DNA from: Pseudomonadota bacterium
Lineage (GTDB): Bacteria > Pseudomonadota > Gammaproteobacteria > Burkholderiales > Burkholderiaceae_F
Assembly: GCA_021842465.1 (NCBI GenBank)
Contig: JAKBZN010000003.1
Location: 1-45,781 of the forward strand
Length of the DNA: 45,781 bases
Direction of reading: 5' to 3'
Made by a program: the position numbers and the translations under genes. Shown here in pieces: positions 1 to 7,695 of the stretch. Position 1 is the stretch's first letter, and the number at the start of each line of letters is the position of its first letter. The notes under the pieces were generated by a model. That model worked only from the letters and a program-made list of their open reading frames with translations. It had not been told where the DNA came from and made no database searches.

Positions 1-2
1 CG

Positions 3-422
3 CGGGAAACCGGTAAGCCGCTCATCGTCCATACGCGTGCCGCGTCGGCCGATACGCTGCGGATCCTGCGAGAGGAACGCGCGGACGAGGTCGGGGGGGT
101 GATGCACTGCTTCACCGAAAGCGCCGAAGTTGCCCGTGCGGCATTGGATCTCGGCTTCTACATCTCGTTTTCGGGGATCCTCACCTTCAAGTCGGCTCAG
201 GAACTGCGCACGGTCGCGGCGATGATCCCCGATGATCGCCTGCTCATCGAGACCGACGCGCCGTTCCTGGCGCCGGTTCCGCACCGGGGCAAGACCAACG
301 AACCGGCATGGGTCTGTGCTGTAGCGGAAGCGCTGGCCACCGTGCGAGGACAGACCCTGGCCCAGATCGAGGCGACGACGGACAGCAATTTTCTGCGGTT
401 ATTCAATGTATTGAGGAAGTAA
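3..422 (+). CDS. TatD-family metal-dependent hydrolase, 3' part (5' end outside window)
   Basis: The frame is open from the first bases, so only the C-terminal ~139 residues are present. The family is metal-dependent DNase/hydrolase (TatD/YcfH). Visible family signatures are KPLIVHTR near the beginning, GGVMHCFTES (metal-binding His region), the GFYISFSGILTF strand, and LLIETDAPFLAP, whose Asp is a metal/catalytic residue. The C-terminus LRLFNVL is also typical of YcfH-like proteins. An internal GTG at 99 is not the real start, because coding similarity continues upstream of it. The stop is TAA at 420-422. The next gene begins 38 bases downstream on the same strand. The family call is firm; the exact member (TatD or YcfH) is not determined. 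Confidence 0.9.
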   Translation, partial: RETGKPLIVHTRAASADTLRILREERADEVGGVMHCFTESAEVARAALDLGFYISFSGILTFKSAQELRTVAAMIPDDRLLIETDAPFLAPVPHRGKTNEPAWVCAVAEALATVRGQTLAQIEATTDSNFLRLFNVLRK

Positions 423-460
423 TCTAATCTAGATTATTAAAGAAATTACTTGAAGTTCGC

Positions 461-1162
461 ATGCATCAGCCGTCTCCTCCCGACCTTGCCTTGTGGCGCG
501 CATCCATGCGCGCCGAGCTTATCGCCCGGCGCCAGGCGATGCCCGCGGCGGCGCGCCAGGAGGCCAGTCTGCGCATCAGCCTCGCGCTGCTGCACACCCT
601 GCCGCGGCAAACCGGCCTCGTCGTCGGGTTTTGCTGGCCGCACCAAGGCGAATACGACCCGCGGCCCGTCCTCGACAGCCTGCGCGCGCAAGGGGTGTGC
701 AACGCCTTGCCGGTGATCCGGCGCGAGGCCGAGCCGATGCGCTTCCGGCGCTGGGAGCCCGGCGTCGCGATGGAGGAGGGGCCATTCGGAATCGCGATGC
801 CCACCGGAACCGAGGAGGTCGACCCGGACCTGCTCCTCGTCCCCCTTGTCGGCTTCGGCGATGGCGGGGACCGCCTTGGATACGGCGGCGGTTACTTCGA
901 CCGCACCCTGGCAGCACGGACGCCGCAGCCGCTCGCGATCGGCCTGGGGTTCGAGTTCGCGCGCATGGCAACGACGTTCCCGCGCAGCCATGACATCCCG
1001 ATGGATGCGGTGATTACCGAAGCCGCGGTCCGCTGGCGCGAAGCGGGCCACCTCCGCGCCGTCACGCCGGCACAGTTGCGCACCCACCTCACCGAGCTTG
1101 CCGAGATCCGACAGGCAGAAGTCCGCGCCAACGCGACGACGATTCTGCGCAACTGGGAGTGA
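461..1162 (+). CDS. 5-formyltetrahydrofolate cyclo-ligase
   Basis: 233 residues. The family converts 5-formyl-THF to 5,10-methenyl-THF using ATP, in cytosolic one-carbon metabolism. Recognised from the N-terminal arginine-rich helix (RAELIARRQAM), the substrate-pocket strand GFCWPHQGEYDPRPVL, and the hallmark ATP/Mg loop GFGDGGDRLGYGGGYFDRTLA-like segment around residues 130-150. The last ~30 residues extend past the usual family end and look non-conserved. Start at ATG 461; no strong Shine-Dalgarno is visible, and an in-frame ATG lies 45 bases further in. It sits between the TatD gene and an outer-membrane protein gene, on the same strand; a shared transcript with TatD is possible. Confidence 0.88.
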   Translation: MHQPSPPDLALWRASMRAELIARRQAMPAAARQEASLRISLALLHTLPRQTGLVVGFCWPHQGEYDPRPVLDSLRAQGVCNALPVIRREAEPMRFRRWEPGVAMEEGPFGIAMPTGTEEVDPDLLLVPLVGFGDGGDRLGYGGGYFDRTLAARTPQPLAIGLGFEFARMATTFPRSHDIPMDAVITEAAVRWREAGHLRAVTPAQLRTHLTELAEIRQAEVRANATTILRNWE

Positions 1163-1317
1163 TCGGCCCCGTCATCGCGCGGCGCCGGTTAATGCCAGGT
1201 TGCTTCCCCTTCATTGCCGGTTCATCCCGGTATTCGATGCTTCGCGCCGTCACCCGGATTCTTATGATGGCGCGGAAACGTTCCGCGGGTACTCCCCACC
1301 AACGCATCGAGGAAGCG

Positions 1318-2067
1318 ATGAACGAATACGACAAGAAAAAGAGAACCGGCCGCCTGCTCCCGCTCGGACTGGCTGCGGTCACCGCCGCGGCGCTGTCGGG
1401 ATTTGCGCCGTCGGCGATCGCGGACGGCAACCAACCCGTGTCGCCGCCGCTTGCCACCTCCGCCTCCTTCGGTATCGCGCTGACCGCCGGACTGTCCGGT
1501 GTCGGCGTCGATCTCGCCCTTCCGATCAACCCGAGCTTCGGCTTGCGCGCCACCCTGTCGGGATTGAGCCTGAGCCACAACGGGACCTACGGCACCAGCA
1601 ACGTCTGGAACGGAAACCTGAAGCTCGCGCAGTACGGCGTGCTCGCCGACTACTACCCGTTTGCCGGCAGCTTCCGCCTGTCCGCGGGACTCATCTACGA
1701 CGGCAACCAACTCGACGTCAACGGCACCGCCAGCGGCACGTACACCTTCGGCGGCCAGACGTACAACGTCGGCGAGATCGGCACCGCCAACGGCACCGTG
1801 ACGTGGAACCGGTTTGCGCCGTACCTCGGCTTCGGCGCCGGCAATCTCGCCGGCAGCCCGGGATTCCACACCGGATTCGATCTGGGGGTGCTGTATGCCG
1901 GCCGGCCGACGGTGACGCTGACCGCGACCTGCAGCGCGGGCGCGGCGACCTGCAACCAGTCGACCTTGAATCAGAACGTTGCCGCGGAACAGGCCAGCCT
2001 GCAGAACGACGCCAACAAATACCGTTTCTGGCCCGTAGCGCGGATCGAAATCGGGTACGCGTTTTAG
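1318..2067 (+). CDS. Outer-membrane-type protein, uncharacterised
   Basis: 249 residues from ATG 1318, chosen because GAGGAAG lies just upstream; the open frame extends back to 1159 but that part looks non-coding. The N-terminus (MNEYDKKKRTGRLLPLGLAA) has a positively charged stretch, a hydrophobic segment and an AIADG-like cleavage site, so export is likely. The mature part is rich in alternating Gly/Ala/aromatic strands (for example YAGRPTVTLTAT, RFWPVARIEIGYAF) and ends in Phe, typical of beta-barrel outer-membrane proteins. Two cysteines (CSAGAATC) could form a disulfide. I do not recognise a specific family. It converges on ppsR, with the repeat region between them. Confidence 0.7.
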   Translation: MNEYDKKKRTGRLLPLGLAAVTAAALSGFAPSAIADGNQPVSPPLATSASFGIALTAGLSGVGVDLALPINPSFGLRATLSGLSLSHNGTYGTSNVWNGNLKLAQYGVLADYYPFAGSFRLSAGLIYDGNQLDVNGTASGTYTFGGQTYNVGEIGTANGTVTWNRFAPYLGFGAGNLAGSPGFHTGFDLGVLYAGRPTVTLTATCSAGAATCNQSTLNQNVAAEQASLQNDANKYRFWPVARIEIGYAF

Positions 2068-2078
2068 CGGGAGACGAT

Positions 2079-2461
2079 CGTCATTGCAAGGGCAACGATC
2101 GAAAACCATCGTCATTGCAAGCGTGAAGCCCCAATGTCATCGTCATTGCGAGGGCGGAAGGTCGAAAAACCATCGTCATTGCGAGCGCGAAGGACGAAAA
2201 CCATCGTCATTGCGAGGGCGAAGGACGAAAATCATCGTCATTGCGAGGGCGAAGGACGAAAACCATCGTCATTGCGAGGGCGAAGCCCGAAGCAATCCAG
2301 GCGGTTTCTGGATCGCCACGGCCCTAAGGGCCTCGCGATGACGAGGGTGGTGGGCTACGGGCCTCGCGACGACGAGGGTGGTGGGCTACGGGGCCTCGCG
2401 ACGACGAGGGTGGTGGGCTAAGGGCCTCGCGATGACGAGTACGGGCCGCGCGATGACGAGG
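2079..2461. repeat. Amplified palindromic repeat between convergent genes
   Basis: The left arm holds about seven copies of a ~31-base unit containing CATCGTCATTGCGAGGGCGA. The period is exactly 31 bases for the copies at 2171, 2202, 2233 and 2264; the outer copies are more diverged. The last left copy continues into CGAAGCAATCCAG, a loop, and CTGGATCG (about 2290-2315). The right arm then holds about five copies of a unit containing GGCCTCGCGATGACGAGG, which is the reverse complement of the left unit. The core resembles a dispersed repeat (CGTCATTGCGAGG...CAATCCAG) known from many bacterial genomes, here with both arms multiplied. It is not a CRISPR array: there are no unique spacers. By position it could act as a bidirectional terminator for the outer-membrane gene and ppsR. 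Confidence 0.85.
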
Positions 2462-2468
2462 AGCGGCG

Positions 2469-3347
2469 CTATCCGCCGTGCCGCAGGAATTCCTGCAGGA
2501 TGGTCGCCGCGATCTCCTCGATCGACTTGCTCGTCGACGACATCCAGCGCACGCCGGTGATGCGCATCAGGCGTTCCGCCTGCGCGACCTCGTAGCGGCA
2601 GTTCTCCACCGATGCATAGTGGCTGTTCGGCCGCCGCTCGGTGCGGATTTCCGCGAGCCGTTCGGGGCTGATCGAGAGGCCGAACAGCTTCGCGCGGAAC
2701 GGGTGCAGGGTGCCGGGCAGGGAATCGCGCTCGAAATCATCGGGGGTCAGCGGATAGTTCGCCGCCTTGATGCCGTACTGCATTGCCAGGTACAGGCTGG
2801 TCGGCGTCTTGCCGCTGCGCGAAACCCCAATCAGGATGATCTCCGCGCGCGCAAGTTCGGCCGCCGATTGGCCGTCGTCGTGCGCCATCGCGAACTTGAT
2901 CGCCTCGATCCGGTTCTTGTAGCGCTCGGCATCGATCACGCCATGCGATCGACCGATCGTGTGGGTGGATCGGATGCCCAGTTCCGCTTCGAGCGGCGAG
3001 ACGAAACCGGCCAGCAGATCCAGCACGAGGGCATCCGCGGCGCCGACGATGGCATTGATCTGCGGATCGACCAGCGTCGAGAACACCACCGGCCGCTGCC
3101 CGCTCGTCCGATGCGCCTGATGGATGCGCGCCAGCGCCTCGTCGGCACGCTGCGGCGAATCGACGAACGCAATCCGATGCGTGCGCGCTTGCAGGCCGTC
3201 GAATTGCGCGAGAACGCTTTGCCCCATCGTCTCCGCCGTCACCCCCGTACCGTCGGAAACGAAAAACACGTCCCGCAGAACCGTACGGGCAGCGCGGGCG
3301 TCGTGGCGCGCGCCGGAGGACTCCGACATCGTTCTAGCCTCGGTCAT
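2469..3347 (-). CDS. ppsR: Phosphoenolpyruvate synthase regulatory protein (kinase/pyrophosphorylase, DUF299)
   Basis: 292 residues from ATG 3347, chosen because AGGAGG sits 5 bases upstream; an in-frame ATG at 3419 lacks such a site and would add 24 unlikely residues. The family inactivates PpsA by ADP-dependent phosphorylation of a threonine near the catalytic histidine, and reactivates it by Pi-dependent dephosphorylation. Signatures: VFFVSDGTGVTAETMGQSVLAQF at the N-terminus, the P-loop GVSRSGKTPTSLYLA, and the C-terminal RWMSSTSKSIEEIAATIL. Its usual partner ppsA is at 35211 on the opposite strand, about 32 kb away, with the nif island between. The start region abuts the nifA promoter region. 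Confidence 0.93.
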   Translation of the reverse strand: MTEARTMSESSGARHDARAARTVLRDVFFVSDGTGVTAETMGQSVLAQFDGLQARTHRIAFVDSPQRADEALARIHQAHRTSGQRPVVFSTLVDPQINAIVGAADALVLDLLAGFVSPLEAELGIRSTHTIGRSHGVIDAERYKNRIEAIKFAMAHDDGQSAAELARAEIILIGVSRSGKTPTSLYLAMQYGIKAANYPLTPDDFERDSLPGTLHPFRAKLFGLSISPERLAEIRTERRPNSHYASVENCRYEVAQAERLMRITGVRWMSSTSKSIEEIAATILQEFLRHGG

Positions 3348-3398
3348 CTCGACCTCCTGCCGGCGTTGGGTGAAATGGTCGCCCCATTCTATTGGGGT

Positions 3399-3414
3399 TG
3401 GCGTGAAATTTGCG
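3399..3414 (+). promoter_or_regulatory. Candidate sigma-54 promoter of nifA
   Basis: TGGCGTGAAATTTGCG has the GG and GC of the -24/-12 elements 12 bases apart and a TTGC -12 element. It lies about 134 bases before the nifA start. No TGT-N10-ACA site was found upstream, so the activator (NifA itself or NtrC) is not indicated. Confidence 0.45.
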
Positions 3415-3547
3415 TTCATTGCCGTCGGAAATAGAGAAGGTCATTGGGCATACAAAGATCAATCGGACCCAGGATCGGATCGCGGGCTGCCGTTCTCATG
3501 AATGGCGTCTTGGAATATTGGGTTGCGATCGTTGCAGGAGTTGTCCG

Positions 3548-5161
3548 ATGGTGGAAGAAGAACACCGCAATACCGATCTCGAGGTCGCGACGATCTACGA
3601 GATCAGCAAGATCTTGAGTTCGTCCCTGGATCTTCCGAAGACCCTGCGGGACGTGTTGAACCTGCTTGGAAACCATTTCGGCATCGGTCGCGGAATGGTC
3701 AGTATGGTGCAGGATTCGGGCGAGTTGCACCTGGTTGGTGCGGTCGGCCTATCGAACGCCGAGATTCAGCGAGGACGCTATCAACCGGGCGAAGGCCTGA
3801 CCGGACGGATATTTTCCAGCGGGATGCCCTGCGTCGTTCCGAACGTTGCGGAGGAACCCCTGTTTCTGAATCGTACGGGGACGTTCGATGAAATCGGGGC
3901 TGACGCCGACGCCGCGTTCATCGGCGTTCCGATCAAAGCGGGCGGAGAGACGGTGGGGGTGCTCTCGATCCTCCGGGAACCGGATCGGCGCCGCCGCGGC
4001 TTCGAAAAAGACCGATTATTTCTCACGATGGTTGCCAACCTCATCGGTCAAGCTGCCGTCCTTCACCGAACTGTGACCGCCGACCGCCTCGAACTGTTGA
4101 AGAAACAGACCCGGTTGCAAAAGCAACTGAACGCGGCGCCTCGGGGAAAAATCGTGTTCGACAACGTGATCGGCATCTCGCAGGTCATGCAAAGGGTGTT
4201 CTCCGAGGTACATCAAGCCGCACCGAGCCGAGTAACGGTACTTCTGCGCGGGGAAAGCGGGACCGGGAAGGAGGCGATCGCGCGCGCAATCCATGTGCAA
4301 AGCGATCGCAAGGACCGCCCGTTCATCAAGGTCAACTGCGCAGCGTTATCCGAGACCCTTCTCGAGTCGGAGCTTTTCGGCCATGAAAAGGGGGCCTTCA
4401 CCGGGGCGCATGCCGAACGCAAAGGACGTTTCGAACTGGCGGATGGCGGAACGCTGTTTCTCGACGAGATCGGCGATATTTCGGCGGCATTCCAGGCGAA
4501 GCTTCTGCGCGTGCTGCAAGAGCAGGAATTTGAACGGGTCGGCGGCAGCCGCACCATCCGCGTCGACGTCCGCCTGATCGCGGCGACGAATCGGGATCTC
4601 GAGAAAGCGGTTGCGGCCAATCAGTTCCGTGCCGACCTCTACTACCGGATCAACGTAGTCAGCATATTCCTTCCGCCGCTGCGCGAGCGCCGAGAGGACA
4701 TTCCGGAACTGGTCGAACATTTTCTCGCGAAATTCAACAAGGAAAACCGGAAAGACCTGAAGATCGGACCGGATGCCATGGTGGTCCTGCGGAATTGCTA
4801 CTGGCCCGGGAACGTACGGGAACTGGAAAACTGCGTCGAGCGCACCGCGACCATGGCGCGCGGAGCGCTGATCTGCGAGTTCGACCTTCCTTGCGTACAA
4901 AACCGATGCCTGACGAGGGCCTTGCACGTTCCGGAAAGGCCCGTCGCGATGCCGTTGGAGCGTGCCGCAGCGCAATCGGAGAATGCATCCCAGCACACCG
5001 GGGAGCCGAGCCGTGTCGAAGGCGGCGAGCGGGAACGGCTCGTCTGGGCCATGGAGCGGTGTGGCTGGGTGCAGGCAAAAGCCGCACGCCTGCTCAAACT
5101 CACACCACGCCAAATGGGCTACGCATTGCAGAAGCACAACATCGAAATCAAGCGGATCTGA
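3548..5161 (+). CDS. nifA: Nif-specific sigma-54 activator NifA (oxygen-sensitive type)
   Basis: 537 residues from ATG 3548, preceded by AGGAG at 3536-3540; upstream in-frame codons are not protein-like. Domains: GAF (about 20-165), AAA+ sigma-54 interaction domain (about 210-440) with Walker [15 protein letters not shown] loop and Walker B LFLDEIGD, and a C-terminal Fis-type helix-turn-helix (about 490-537, [21 protein letters not shown]). Cysteines at 417, 429, 449 and 454 form C-X11-C-X19-C-X4-C, the redox/metal motif of NifA proteins inactivated directly by oxygen (rhizobia, Azospirillum, Herbaspirillum). No nifL is adjacent, consistent with that mode. It should bind the TGT-N10-ACA sites described below and activate the nif promoters. 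Confidence 0.97.
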   Translation: MVEEEHRNTDLEVATIYEISKILSSSLDLPKTLRDVLNLLGNHFGIGRGMVSMVQDSGELHLVGAVGLSNAEIQRGRYQPGEGLTGRIFSSGMPCVVPNVAEEPLFLNRTGTFDEIGADADAAFIGVPIKAGGETVGVLSILREPDRRRRGFEKDRLFLTMVANLIGQAAVLHRTVTADRLELLKKQTRLQKQLNAAPRGKIVFDNVIGISQVMQRVFSEVHQAAPSRVTVLLRGESGTGKEAIARAIHVQSDRKDRPFIKVNCAALSETLLESELFGHEKGAFTGAHAERKGRFELADGGTLFLDEIGDISAAFQAKLLRVLQEQEFERVGGSRTIRVDVRLIAATNRDLEKAVAANQFRADLYYRINVVSIFLPPLRERREDIPELVEHFLAKFNKENRKDLKIGPDAMVVLRNCYWPGNVRELENCVERTATMARGALICEFDLPCVQNRCLTRALHVPERPVAMPLERAAAQSENASQHTGEPSRVEGGERERLVWAMERCGWVQAKAARLLKLTPRQMGYALQKHNIEIKRI

Positions 5162-5227
5162 TGGTGCCCGGAAGTGCGAATCGGAATGCCTTCGGAATTG
5201 AAGGAAACCATACAAGGCGACAGGCGT

Positions 5228-5243
5228 TGTATCGAAGGAAACA
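5228..5243 (+). promoter_or_regulatory. NifA upstream activator site (TGT-N10-ACA)
   Basis: TGTATCGAAGGAAACA matches TGT-N10-ACA and ends about 112 bases upstream of the -24 element at 5355, a usual distance for NifA enhancer sites. Confidence 0.7.
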
Positions 5244-5354
5244 CAACGAGACGGTAGAGCGTTATGTCGCCAGAGCGCCGAAGGACATTGCAATACCGTG
5301 ATTCCAAAGCATTTTTGAGATTCACGTGAGGTCCGTTTCGTACGGACGCTTTGC

Positions 5355-5370
5355 TGGCATATCCCTTGCA
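5355..5370 (+). promoter_or_regulatory. Sigma-54 promoter of the OMP-modC unit
   Basis: TGGCATATCCCTTGCA: TGGCA at -24 and TTGCA at -12 with GG-to-GC spacing of 12. It lies 50 bases before ATG 5421 and is paired with the NifA site at 5228-5243. Confidence 0.75.
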
Positions 5371-5420
5371 AAACGGAAATCCGGGCGCGCAACTCCGTTC
5401 GCCGGATTTTCGAGGGAATC

Positions 5421-6302
5421 ATGCATAAGCATAGGTCTTGGGAAGTATTGGCCGCATTCGGTATCTTGTTCTTCGGCATCTTGGGCAGCGCGCGAGCGGA
5501 TCAGGGATCCGGCGGTCCGGGCTATTTCGCGAACTGGTTTTCGCGTGTAGACGAAGCGCAATCGAGCCAGCCACACTGGATGACGCCGCTGATTACGGTG
5601 ACGCCGCTTCTGATGGAAGAGGTTCGGTACGATCAAACCACCCAGCATTTGGGGAATGGCGGAACCGTCTACAACTACGGCGGCGGGAAGGGGCTGGAAC
5701 TCATCCCCACGACCACCAACGAGATCATCGTCAATCTTCCCCCGTATCAAGTGCGTTCCCATGTGAATCCGGTCAGCGGCTGGGGCGACGCGCCGTTCTT
5801 TCTCCTGAAGCAGCGCTTGCTCAGTGGCAACGAGGAGCAGGGGAATTACGTCGTCACGGCATTTCTCGGCGTGCAAGCCCCGACGGGCGCTCCGGCGTTC
5901 ACCAGCAATGCCTGGGTGATCACGCCGACGATCGCGGCGGGAAAGGGCTGGGGAAATTTCGATGTGCAGGCAACACTCAGCGCATCGATTCCGACCACAC
6001 AGCAAAATATTCTCGGCAAGGCGATCATCACCAACGCCGTGATTCAATATCACCTCGACAAGATCTTTTGGCCGGAGTTCGAGATCAGCGACACGGTGTG
6101 GTCCGGAGGATTGCGCGGCGGAATGAATCAGGTGATTTTGACTCCTGGCATCATCCTCGGCCGGCTGCACCTGACGGGACGGGCAAACCTCAGTATCGGG
6201 GCGGGATACCAGTTTGCAGTAGCTCCGTCTCTTACCAAGACTCCGGCATTGACGCCGCTGTACGACTACGGCTGGGTGTTTACCGGTCGGGTTACGTTCT
6301 AA
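5421..6302 (+). CDS. NifA-controlled outer-membrane protein (porin/transporter-like)
   Basis: 293 residues with a signal peptide (hydrophobic AAFGILFFGILGSARA, cleavage near residue 26). The mature part is made of amphipathic strands such as YVVTAFLGVQAPTG, LHLTGRANLSIGAGYQF and YGWVFTGRVTF. It ends in an aromatic Phe, as expected for a beta-barrel inserted by the BAM machinery. It resembles the broad transporter group related to phenol-degradation MetA-like outer-membrane proteins, but I cannot name a substrate. GAGGGA precedes the ATG. The gene follows nifA but has its own NifA/sigma-54 promoter. Its stop codon lies 17 bases before modC, so both are probably co-transcribed. A role in passage of molybdate, iron or another nutrient across the outer membrane is inference only. 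Confidence 0.75.
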   Translation: MHKHRSWEVLAAFGILFFGILGSARADQGSGGPGYFANWFSRVDEAQSSQPHWMTPLITVTPLLMEEVRYDQTTQHLGNGGTVYNYGGGKGLELIPTTTNEIIVNLPPYQVRSHVNPVSGWGDAPFFLLKQRLLSGNEEQGNYVVTAFLGVQAPTGAPAFTSNAWVITPTIAAGKGWGNFDVQATLSASIPTTQQNILGKAIITNAVIQYHLDKIFWPEFEISDTVWSGGLRGGMNQVILTPGIILGRLHLTGRANLSIGAGYQFAVAPSLTKTPALTPLYDYGWVFTGRVTF

Positions 6303-6319
6303 CCGTGGCGACGCCGTCG

Positions 6320-7147
6320 ATGGAGCGGAACAAGGGCCGTCCCGCGCCCGCCTGGCTGCAGGTTTCCCTTGCGATCGAGTGCTCCGGACGCTCCCTATCT
6401 GTCCAATTTGACGCGCCCGACCGCGGGATCACTGCCTTGATCGGGCCGTCGGGCTCGGGCAAAACGACCTGTCTGCGAAGCATTGCCGGATTGGAGCACG
6501 GCGCGCGCGGCAGCGTGACGGTCGGAGGAGCGGTATGGCAGGACTCCGCCTCGGGGATCTTCCTTCCTTCGCACCGGAGGGCGGTGGGCATGGTGTTCCA
6601 GGATGCCCGGCTGTTTCCGCATCGAACCGTGCGGCAAAACCTCGAGTACGGAATCGACCGACGGGATTTCGAAAATCCATTGGCCGGCTGGAACGAGGTG
6701 GTGAAGGTCCTCGACCTCGGTAGCCTTCTTCCTCGGACGCCAGGGCGACTTTCGGGCGGGGAGGCGCAGCGGGTGGCGATCGGCCGCGCCTTGTTGGCAA
6801 ATCCGCGCCTTTTGTTGCTCGACGAACCGCTTTCCGCGCTCGACGAGGCACGCAAGGACGAACTTCTTCCTTACCTGGAGCGGCTGCGTGATGAACACCG
6901 GCTCCCGATGATCTACGTGAGCCATGCAATGTCCGAAATCTCCCGTCTCGCAGACCGGGTGCTTTCGTTGAAGGAAGGGCGGATCACTTATGGGGCGCCG
7001 CCTCCGCGTCACGACATGCGGCTGCGTGAAGTCGGACGCCTGCCTCCCAGCGCATTCAACGCGATCAGCGCACAAAACGAAAACGCCAATAGCACCCCCG
7101 ACAGCCCGTTGGCTTGGGAATATTCCAGGGCTTCCACGTGGTTGTAG
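6320..7147 (+). CDS. modC: Molybdate ABC transporter ATP-binding protein, C-terminally truncated
   Basis: 275 residues from ATG 6320 (a GTG at 6305 is an alternative). It energises molybdate import with ModB. Walker A GPSGSGKTT, Q-loop region VGMVFQDARLFPH, signature LSGGEAQRVAIGRALL, Walker B LLLLDEPLSALDE and H-loop YVSHAM are all present. After about residue 230 the sequence loses resemblance to ModC. The usual C-terminal TOBE/Mop region (full-length ModC is about 350 residues) is missing, and the last ~45 codons are simply the antisense of modB (7009-7147). It follows the outer-membrane gene and should be expressed from the same NifA/sigma-54 promoter, unlike modB-modA, which are on the other strand. 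Confidence 0.85.
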   Translation: MERNKGRPAPAWLQVSLAIECSGRSLSVQFDAPDRGITALIGPSGSGKTTCLRSIAGLEHGARGSVTVGGAVWQDSASGIFLPSHRRAVGMVFQDARLFPHRTVRQNLEYGIDRRDFENPLAGWNEVVKVLDLGSLLPRTPGRLSGGEAQRVAIGRALLANPRLLLLDEPLSALDEARKDELLPYLERLRDEHRLPMIYVSHAMSEISRLADRVLSLKEGRITYGAPPPRHDMRLREVGRLPPSAFNAISAQNENANSTPDSPLAWEYSRASTWL

Positions 7148-7695
7148 ATCTGCAAGGAAGCAACCCGGGTCGACCCCGGCATGTTCCCGCCGATCATCAG
7201 CACGATGCCGAATTCCCCGAGGGTGTGCGCGAATCCCATCACCGCGGCGGCGATCACCCCACGCCGCGCCAATGGGAGTACCACCCGGAAAAACCGATTC
7301 CAAGGGCCGGAGCGCAGCGTCGCCGCAGCTTCCAGCAGCCCCGGATCCACCGCGGCAAAGGCGCTTTCCAGGGGTTGAATCGTGAACGGCAGCGAATACA
7401 CGACCGACGCCAGTACAAGACCGGAAAACGTAAACGGCAGCAATCCGAAGCCGCAGGCCTGCGTCGCGCGGCCGATTGGCCCGGAGGGGCCCATCGCGAC
7501 GAGGAGGTAGAAGCCGAGGACGGTGGGCGGCAATACCAGCGGGAGCGCAACGATCGCCGCGATCGGTGCGCGCCACCACGACCGGGTCCGCGCGAGCCAC
7601 CATGCGAGCGGAATCCCGACCAGGATCAGGATCAGCGTGGTCACCGCGGCAAGCCGCAGCGAGAGTGCCAGTGCGGCCCAGTCGCCGGGGCTCAT
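7009..7695 (-). CDS. modB: Molybdate ABC transporter permease
   Basis: 228 residues from ATG 7695, whose ATGA overlaps the modA stop codon, so translation is coupled; the open frame extends to 7851 but overlaps modA. Inner-membrane permease with about five hydrophobic segments (LSLRLAAVTTLILILVGIPL, IVALPLVLPPTVLGFYLLVA, FTFSGLVLASVVYSLPF, GVIAAAVMGFAHTLGEFGIVLMIGG, LSGVLLAFSFCALIALNAL). The coupling (EAA-like) loop is around EAAATLRSGPWNRFFRVVLPLA. Motif LPPTVLGFYLL is typical of ModB. Its 3' end overlaps the 3' end of modC by 139 bases on the opposite strand, an unusual arrangement compared with a standard modABC operon. Confidence 0.92.
   Translation of the reverse strand: MSPGDWAALALSLRLAAVTTLILILVGIPLAWWLARTRSWWRAPIAAIVALPLVLPPTVLGFYLLVAMGPSGPIGRATQACGFGLLPFTFSGLVLASVVYSLPFTIQPLESAFAAVDPGLLEAAATLRSGPWNRFFRVVLPLARRGVIAAAVMGFAHTLGEFGIVLMIGGNMPGSTRVASLQIYNHVEALEYSQANGLSGVLLAFSFCALIALNALGGRRPTSRSRMS

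Noticed and set aside
2079-2461. CRISPR array
   Set aside because: The 31-base units are contiguous and nearly identical throughout, with no constant-repeat/unique-spacer pattern and no cas genes.
3348-3419. Longer N-terminus for PpsR
   Set aside because: ATG 3347 has AGGAGG at proper spacing; the upstream residues are unlike the family.
3410-3547. Longer N-terminus for NifA
   Set aside because: The added residues show no GAF or other family similarity, overlap the candidate promoter, and ATG 3548 has a good ribosome site.
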